NCBI GenBank assembly: GCA_028293325.1
Contig: JAQGPA010000073.1
Span: 1-64,000 of the forward strand
Reading direction: 5' to 3'
DNA from: Pedosphaera sp.
GTDB taxonomy: Bacteria > Verrucomicrobiota > Verrucomicrobiia > Limisphaerales > Pedosphaeraceae
DNA length: 64,000 bases
Below are positions 58,960 to 64,000 of this stretch, piece by piece. Under the pieces are notes generated by a model. It worked only from the letters and a program-made list of their open reading frames with translations, did no database searches and was not told the DNA's origin. Numbering within the stretch: position 1 is the stretch's first letter; every line of letters begins with the position of its first letter. Both the position numbers and the translations under genes were made by a program.

Positions 58960-60483
58960 TCACTGGAATCCCGCAAACTGAATCGCCGCCAGCAACGGCC
59001 CAACTATCAAATCCGGCGCGCAGCCCAGCAGCAAAACCACCACGGCCAGCAGTGCGATGATAATCCTGGTCGAAATCGGCGCGGCCACAATGCGGTTTTC
59101 CCCGGGTGCGGGGACGACATAAATTTGCTTGAGGACCTGAAGATAATAATAAAGCGACACCGCGCTCATCGCGATGGCGAAGATGACCAGCCAAAGCAGC
59201 CCCAAGTTTTTTGCGCCGCCCACTGCCGCTGTGAAGAGATAAAATTTGCCGAAGAATCCCGCCAGCGGCGGAATACCGGCGAGGGAGAGCATGAAAATCA
59301 TCATGCAAAACGCCAGTATTGGCTCGCGGCGGCCGAGCCCGGCAAAATCAGAAAGCCGCGCGTCCCCTGCCCTTTCCTCCACCACGCCCACGACGGCGAA
59401 CGCACCCAACACGGTGACTCCGTATGTCACCACATAATAGATCAACGCAGTCACGCCTTGCGGACCGTTGGCCAGAATCCCCAGCAGCGCATAACCGCCA
59501 TGGGCGATGGCGGAGTAAGCCAGCAGACGTTTGACATTGCTTTGCGCGATCGCGGTCAAATTTCCCAGCAACATGGAAAACGCGGCTAGAATGCCGAGCA
59601 CCGGCAGCCATCCGGGCACATAATCATGCCAGGCGCCGCTGCCGCTGGCGTGGCTGAAACCAAACATCATCACCTTGGCGAAGATAAAGAAACTGGCGAC
59701 CTTCGAACCGGAAGCAATGAATGCCGCGCTGGGGGTCGGTGCGCCCTGGTAGGCATCCGGCGCCCAGAGATGAAACGGGACGGCGGCGACCTTGAAGCCA
59801 AAACCAATGACGGTCATCACGATGGCGGCCACCAACAAAGGATCCAGCACGGGTTGATTTAATTTTGCCCCAATTTCGCGCAACTCCGTCGAACCGGAAA
59901 GGCCGTAAACCAGGCTTAAGCCGAAGAGGGTGAACGCCGCCGACATACCGCCAAACAAAAAGTATTTCAACGCCGCCTCGGCGGATTTGACATTCTGTTT
60001 ATTGAAAGCCGTCAGAATGTAGAGCGACAGGCTGGTGAGCTCCAAGGAAATGAAAATCATCAGGATGTCTTCCGCAGCCACTAGGAACATCATCCCCACT
60101 GCCGCCAACAGGATGAGCGCCAGATATTCGCCCACATGATCGGTGAAACTTGATTCCATGGAGATGATGATGGTGAAGATGGTCAGCCCCAGCAGAGCGA
60201 CCTTGACCAGCCGAACGAGAGGATCATCCACGAACATCCCTTTCAGCATCGGCAAGGCTATATCTGCGCCCAGAGCATGACTCGGCAAATTCAGCGTGAA
60301 TAGCCAAACGATGGCCGCGAGACAGCCCAGTGCGGCAAATGCCGCCCCAATGCGAAAGCGATTGCGCAACGGCTCTTCACGCATCACCAGCAAATCCACC
60401 CCCAACACAACAATGGCGGTGAGAGCCACGATGGTTTCCGGCGCGACGAGTGTCAGCAATTGCCAATAGCTCAGTCCGTTCAC
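58960..60483 (-). CDS. nuoN: NADH-quinone oxidoreductase subunit N
   Basis: 507 residues with about 14 membrane helices. NuoN is one of the antiporter-like proton-pumping subunits of complex I. Family regions: FISLELTSLSLYILTAF with a conserved Glu in the fifth helix, KSAEAALKYFLFGGMSAAFTLFGLSLVYG, WAPDAYQGAPTPSAAFIASGSKVASF with the lysine in the discontinuous helix 7, LLAYSAIAHGGYALLGI and MIFMLSLAGIPPLAGFFGKFYLF. It starts with GTG in a GTGA overlap with nuoM (shared 4 bp), as is usual for tightly coupled complex I genes. It is last in the visible operon. Confidence 0.95.
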   Translation of the reverse strand: MNGLSYWQLLTLVAPETIVALTAIVVLGVDLLVMREEPLRNRFRIGAAFAALGCLAAIVWLFTLNLPSHALGADIALPMLKGMFVDDPLVRLVKVALLGLTIFTIIISMESSFTDHVGEYLALILLAAVGMMFLVAAEDILMIFISLELTSLSLYILTAFNKQNVKSAEAALKYFLFGGMSAAFTLFGLSLVYGLSGSTELREIGAKLNQPVLDPLLVAAIVMTVIGFGFKVAAVPFHLWAPDAYQGAPTPSAAFIASGSKVASFFIFAKVMMFGFSHASGSGAWHDYVPGWLPVLGILAAFSMLLGNLTAIAQSNVKRLLAYSAIAHGGYALLGILANGPQGVTALIYYVVTYGVTVLGAFAVVGVVEERAGDARLSDFAGLGRREPILAFCMMIFMLSLAGIPPLAGFFGKFYLFTAAVGGAKNLGLLWLVIFAIAMSAVSLYYYLQVLKQIYVVPAPGENRIVAAPISTRIIIALLAVVVLLLGCAPDLIVGPLLAAIQFAGFQ

Positions 60484-61979
60484 AGTATGCCTCCCTTCCG
60501 CAACGCTTCATTCCGCAACGCTTCAAAGAGCGGCGAATTGAAACTGGGCACAATGAGGTCGAGCAGCAATTTGGGATAGAGGCCGATCAGGAGCGTCGTC
60601 GCGAGCAGAATGACAGCGCCGATTCGTTCCGGCACGGTAATAGGCGGCAAAGGATGCGCGGGGACTTCCGGAGTGGGCGCGGCATCGCCAAAAAAGGATT
60701 TCTGCAAAACGAGCAATGTATAGGCAACGCCAATTAAAATGCCCAAGCCCGCCAATACCGCAAAAGTCGGAAAGGTCCGCCACGCGCCAATGAGCACCGA
60801 CATTTCCGCCGGAAAACCGCTGAAGCCGGGCAACCCCATCGAGGCAAAAGCGGCAACGGCGAATGTGCCCGCGGCAAATGGCAACGCCCGGCTCAGATTC
60901 ATCCCTTCCAGCAGCGGCAGCTCGCGGGTGTGCGTCCGGTCATAGACCATCCGGCCCACCACACCGAACAGCAGCCCGGCAATAATCCCGTGCGAGAACA
61001 TTTGCAAAACCGCCCCACTCAGGCCGATGCTGCTGAGTGTCATCAGGCCCAGCAGCACAAAGCCCATGTGGCTCACGCTCGAATAGCCGATCACAAATTT
61101 AAAATCTTTCTGGACCAGCGCCACCATCGCGCCATACACGATGCCGATGACCGCCAGCACTGCAATCTCATTGCGCCAGGCCTCCAAGCCGAGGGGAAAC
61201 AAAGTCATGGCCACGCGCAACGCGCCATATGCCCCAAGTTTCATCACCACACCCGCAAGCAGCATGGAAGCCGCGGTCGGCGCCGCCACATGGCCTGTCG
61301 GCGCCCAAGTGTGAAATGGCCACAAGCCGGCCAGAATCGCGAAGCCAACAAACACCAACGGGAAAGCCCAATACTGAAAGCTCGCGGGATACGGATATTT
61401 TGCCAATTCCAGCAGGTTCATGCTGTGCGCTCCGGAAACGACATACGCGGCAATGATGCCAATCAAAACCATGGCGCTGCCAATGAAGGAATAGAGCGCC
61501 AGTTTCATCGCGCCGTATTCCTTGTTGGTGGAACCCCAGATGGCGATGAGGAAATATTTGGGAATGATCGCCAGTTCATAGAAAACGAACAACAGGAACA
61601 AATCGAAGCTGAGGAACACACCGTACACTCCGCCGATCAAGGCCAGGTAAAATGCAAAAAACTCCTTTGTGCGATGCTCAACGTTCCAGGAAAACAAAAT
61701 GCCAACGATCGCCGCCAGTCCGGTAAGCAGAACCAGCGTGATGCTGATGCCGTCGGCAGCGAGGAAGAAATCGATATGCAGTCCGGGAATCCATGGTTTT
61801 TGGACGATGGTCATGATTCCCGCGGTGGGTTGGTAGGCGAACGCACTGACCAATCCCAACAGGAAGCCGGCCACCGCGGTCAGCAAGGCAATGCCGCGCG
61901 CCGCCCTGGCCTGCCCCGCTGGCACCAGCATCAGGGCGAGCACTCCGATAAATGAAATGTAAACCGTCCAGGCGAGCAT
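60480..61979 (-). CDS. nuoM: NADH-quinone oxidoreductase subunit M, second copy
   Basis: 499 residues; one of two tandem NuoM-like subunits. Helix-5 region LFLLFVFYELAIIPKYFLIAIWG with the essential Glu, KLALYSFIGSAMVLIGIIAAY, FHTWAPTGHVAAPTAASMLLAGVVMKLGAYGALRV in helix 7-8 and VIGYSSVSHMGFVLLGLM with the Ser-His pair, then FASMGLPGFSGFPAEMSVLIG. It is about 30 bp downstream of the first nuoM and overlaps nuoN (GTGA). The two NuoM differ substantially, so they are paralogues rather than a recent copy. Confidence 0.93.
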   Translation of the reverse strand: MLAWTVYISFIGVLALMLVPAGQARAARGIALLTAVAGFLLGLVSAFAYQPTAGIMTIVQKPWIPGLHIDFFLAADGISITLVLLTGLAAIVGILFSWNVEHRTKEFFAFYLALIGGVYGVFLSFDLFLLFVFYELAIIPKYFLIAIWGSTNKEYGAMKLALYSFIGSAMVLIGIIAAYVVSGAHSMNLLELAKYPYPASFQYWAFPLVFVGFAILAGLWPFHTWAPTGHVAAPTAASMLLAGVVMKLGAYGALRVAMTLFPLGLEAWRNEIAVLAVIGIVYGAMVALVQKDFKFVIGYSSVSHMGFVLLGLMTLSSIGLSGAVLQMFSHGIIAGLLFGVVGRMVYDRTHTRELPLLEGMNLSRALPFAAGTFAVAAFASMGLPGFSGFPAEMSVLIGAWRTFPTFAVLAGLGILIGVAYTLLVLQKSFFGDAAPTPEVPAHPLPPITVPERIGAVILLATTLLIGLYPKLLLDLIVPSFNSPLFEALRNEALRKGGIL

Positions 61980-62010
61980 GTTATGTGATTGTCCGGTTCA
62001 AGCGTGTTTC

Positions 62011-63567
62011 CTAAAATTTAAGATGATCCACCATTTGGATTACCGTCAGGTTTATCTTCCCCATCAAAACCTGCGGCCAAATTCCAATGAGCAACATCAA
62101 AGCCGTGGCGGGGATGACTATGAACCGTTCCGGCCAGGTCAGTTCGGCCAGCGCGGACCATTTGACATTCAGCGGCCCACTAAAGACGCGCTGCAAGACC
62201 GTGAGCAGAAAGATGGCCGTGACCAACAGGCCCAGGACGGACAATGCCGTGGCCCAGGTGGCGAGCGGGAACGAGCCTTTGAAGATAAGAAATTCACCGA
62301 TGAAACCGTTGAGTCCCGGCAGGCCCAACGAGGCAAAGATGGCGATGCCCATCAGTCCGCAAAAGATCGGCGCGACTTTGCGCAGGCCGCCGAAGTCGTC
62401 CAAACCGCGCAAACCGCCGCTGCGTTGTTCCAGGAAACCAATGAAGCAGAATAAAATGGGCGCCGTCAGCCCGTGATTGAACATTTGTAACAGCACACCG
62501 TTGAGCACCGCCGTCTTCTCGACATTCAACGGCCCGTCGTTGCCGGTGAATCTTGCGAGCACGAAAACCCCCAGGAGACAGTAACCAAGATGATTAATGG
62601 AGGAGTAGGCGAACATCCGTTTCAAATCCCGTTGGGCAAATGCCGCGCAGGCGGAAAGAACAATCGTGGCCACCGCCAGCCAGAGCAGCGGGGTCATAAT
62701 CAAACGCATTTCGTTGGGAAAGATCGGGAGCAAAATTCGGAGGAAACCATAGACACCCATTTTCGACATGAGACCGGTGAGGACCATGGTGACGCCAGTG
62801 GGCGCTTCGGCGTAGGCCACCGGCAACCAGGTATGGAACGGTATCAACGGCACCTTCACGGCAAACCCCAGAAATACACCGGCAAAAATGACCAACGCCA
62901 ACTGATGTCCGGTCAAATTGATCCAACCGAGTTTGTCCGCGAGCGCTCCGGCAAGTTTGCCGGAACTGCCCATTTCAGCGAGGGTGTGGAAATCGAACGT
63001 CCCCACCGCCCAAAAAATGGCGAGAAAGGAAAGGAGCATCGCCACGCTGCCGACCATGGTATAGATGAAAAATTGAGTAGCGGCAGCGCTGCGTCGCGGC
63101 CCGCCCCAAAGTTTGATGAGAAAAAAGGCGGGCACCAGGCTGAGTTCCCAAAAGATGAACCAATGAAAAAAGTTCAGCGCGGTAAAGGTGCCGAACAACC
63201 CGGCTTGGAGCAGGAGAAACATGGAAAAGTAGAGCGGAACCTTTTCTTCAATCCGCCACGACGCGAGCATGGCAATCGGCACTACGATGGCTGTCAGCAA
63301 AACCATCAGCAACCCGAGGCCGTCCACGCCGACAAAATATTCCGCGCCCAGGGAGGGAATCCAGTCATGGCGTTCGGTAAGTTGAAGGTTTGGCGAAGCC
63401 GAATCGAAATGCAGCCATAGCAACACCGCCCCCAAGAGGCTGACCAAATTAAAGCCCAGCGCCAGTCCGCGCGCGAGTTGCTTGCGCTCAAAGTCCAAAC
63501 CGATCAACACCACCGCGCCCACCAGCGGTATGCAGGTCAAAACAGTGATCAGCGGGAAAGTGCTCAT
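62011..63567 (-). CDS. nuoM: NADH-quinone oxidoreductase subunit M, first copy
   Basis: 518 residues from the ATG at 63567, which overlaps the nuoL stop as ATGA; a TTG at 63585 lies inside nuoL. Family regions: FHWFIFWELSLVPAFFLIKLWGG with the conserved Glu, TQFFIYTMVGSVAMLLSFLAIF, FHTWLPVAYAEAPTGVTMVLTGLMSKMGVYGFLRILLPIFPN with the helix-7 Lys and the FxHTWLPxAxxEAP signature, MFAYSSINHLGYCLLGV and FASLGLPGLNGFIGEFLIF. It is the better match to canonical NuoM of the two. It is followed after 31 bp by the second NuoM. Confidence 0.94.
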   Translation of the reverse strand: MSTFPLITVLTCIPLVGAVVLIGLDFERKQLARGLALGFNLVSLLGAVLLWLHFDSASPNLQLTERHDWIPSLGAEYFVGVDGLGLLMVLLTAIVVPIAMLASWRIEEKVPLYFSMFLLLQAGLFGTFTALNFFHWFIFWELSLVPAFFLIKLWGGPRRSAAATQFFIYTMVGSVAMLLSFLAIFWAVGTFDFHTLAEMGSSGKLAGALADKLGWINLTGHQLALVIFAGVFLGFAVKVPLIPFHTWLPVAYAEAPTGVTMVLTGLMSKMGVYGFLRILLPIFPNEMRLIMTPLLWLAVATIVLSACAAFAQRDLKRMFAYSSINHLGYCLLGVFVLARFTGNDGPLNVEKTAVLNGVLLQMFNHGLTAPILFCFIGFLEQRSGGLRGLDDFGGLRKVAPIFCGLMGIAIFASLGLPGLNGFIGEFLIFKGSFPLATWATALSVLGLLVTAIFLLTVLQRVFSGPLNVKWSALAELTWPERFIVIPATALMLLIGIWPQVLMGKINLTVIQMVDHLKF

Positions 63568-64000
63568 GATGGCCGGCACCCCCAAATTAAAACCAGGATG
63601 AGCACCGTCAGCGCTACGCCAATGACCCGCAGATAACTTTGCACCCGGCCATTTTGCAGTCGGGAAAATAATTTGCCCCCTTCCGCAACTCCCTTGCAGC
63701 CTTCATCAAAACCCAGATTCACCGCATATTCGTCGATCAGGCGATTCACCCAAGCAAGCGCAAGGATGAGATAGCTGACGGCCAGCACCGCCCCGTTCCA
63801 AACCCAGTAATCCATGGAGTCGCACAATTGCGCCCACCAGACGAAGAAGCGGATTACCGTGGCTTCGTATAGTTCATCGATGTAAAACTTATTGCGGAAC
63901 AGCTCATAGATATCCGGCCGCAAACGTTCCAACACATCCTCGGCATCGGGACTCGTAATCGGTTTCCGTCCATAAAACCACCAGCCTAAGCCGATGCCAA
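63564..64000 (-). CDS. nuoL: NADH-quinone oxidoreductase subunit L (C-terminal part, window edge)
   Basis: The frame is open to the right edge; a GTG at 63935 is internal. The 145 visible residues hold the C-terminal part of NuoL: GIGLGWWFYGRKPITSPD, RPDIYELFRNKFYIDELYEATVIRFFVWWAQLCDSMDYWVWN, followed by an amphipathic piece and a last helix VIGVALTVLILVLIWG. The NKFYIDELY motif is the characteristic NuoL end. Its TGA overlaps the nuoM ATG (ATGA). The first gene of the visible complex I run; nuoA to nuoK should lie beyond the edge. Confidence 0.92.
   Translation of the reverse strand, partial: GIGLGWWFYGRKPITSPDAEDVLERLRPDIYELFRNKFYIDELYEATVIRFFVWWAQLCDSMDYWVWNGAVLAVSYLILALAWVNRLIDEYAVNLGFDEGCKGVAEGGKLFSRLQNGRVQSYLRVIGVALTVLILVLIWGCRPS

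Noticed and set aside
60930-61955. A 341-codon plus-strand frame antisense to nuoM
   Set aside because: It is a His/Gln-rich shadow of membrane helices. The minus strand matches NuoM along its whole length.
1-64000. tRNA, rRNA, insertion sequence, prophage or restriction-modification genes
   Set aside because: I looked for cloverleaf-like segments, transposase motifs and phage or methylase signatures by eye and found none that I can support.

Overview
The window looks like a chromosome segment of a Verrucomicrobiota bacterium, probably close to the Pedosphaera/Limisphaerales lineage. This is an inference from gene content: DUF1552 and DUF1587/1595/1592/1588/1585 proteins with planctomycete-type cytochrome c modules, a DUF1573-cytochrome c lipoprotein, a PEP-CTERM protein, a GH95 fucosidase, NfeD-FloA, secreted proteins ending in an aromatic-Tyr-Arg-Val module, and tandem NuoM genes. 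No rRNA, tRNA, CRISPR array, phage or insertion sequence was recognised.

Layout. 0-7.2 kb: the 3' end of a secreted protein gene, the DUF1552/DUF1592 pair, tsaD and a PDZ-S41 protease. 7.2-10.8 kb: a gene-poor stretch dense in short repeats, holding a small lipoprotein gene, a DUF4142 gene and tiny membrane-protein genes. 10.8-16 kb: ispD, miaE, a cupin gene, a secreted protein gene followed by pdxJ and acpS, and a VanZ-like gene. 16-24 kb: one 7.7 kb autotransporter gene with a glycine-rich repeat passenger. 24-31 kb: a ComEC-like protein, an SRPBCC plus zinc alcohol dehydrogenase operon, folB, a HAD-Nudix fusion and rluE. 31-36 kb: GH95, a rhodanese and a six-hairpin glycosidase-like protein. 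36-44 kb: cysS, DUF1573-cytochrome c, tmk, DUF4404, and on the other strand a packed tyrA-aroA-cmk-plsC operon beside a two-domain CbiX-like chelatase.

44-54 kb: a small cytochrome c gene with a clear terminator, an nfeD-floA-unknown operon, a stand-alone PstS, dnaG, cvpA, a TPR lipoprotein, a DUF362 protein and a PEP-CTERM protein. 54-58.8 kb: a 1,246-residue secreted protein with five Ig-like repeats, preceded closely by a glutathione peroxidase gene. 58.9-64 kb: the distal part of a complex I operon (nuoL partial, nuoM, nuoM, nuoN).

The core genes serve housekeeping pathways: isoprenoid, PLP, folate, aromatic amino acid, phospholipid and nucleotide synthesis, tRNA modification, replication and respiration. 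The accessory genes are mostly envelope or secreted products. The observations most worth a second look are the autotransporter repeat architecture, a ComEC whose metallo-beta-lactamase-like domain has lost its metal motif, the HAD-Nudix fusion with an altered HAD motif I, an unnamed third gene in the nfeD-floA operon, an asymmetric double CbiX, and several families of short intergenic repeats between 5.7 and 12.2 kb. No classical defence or mobile system was found.
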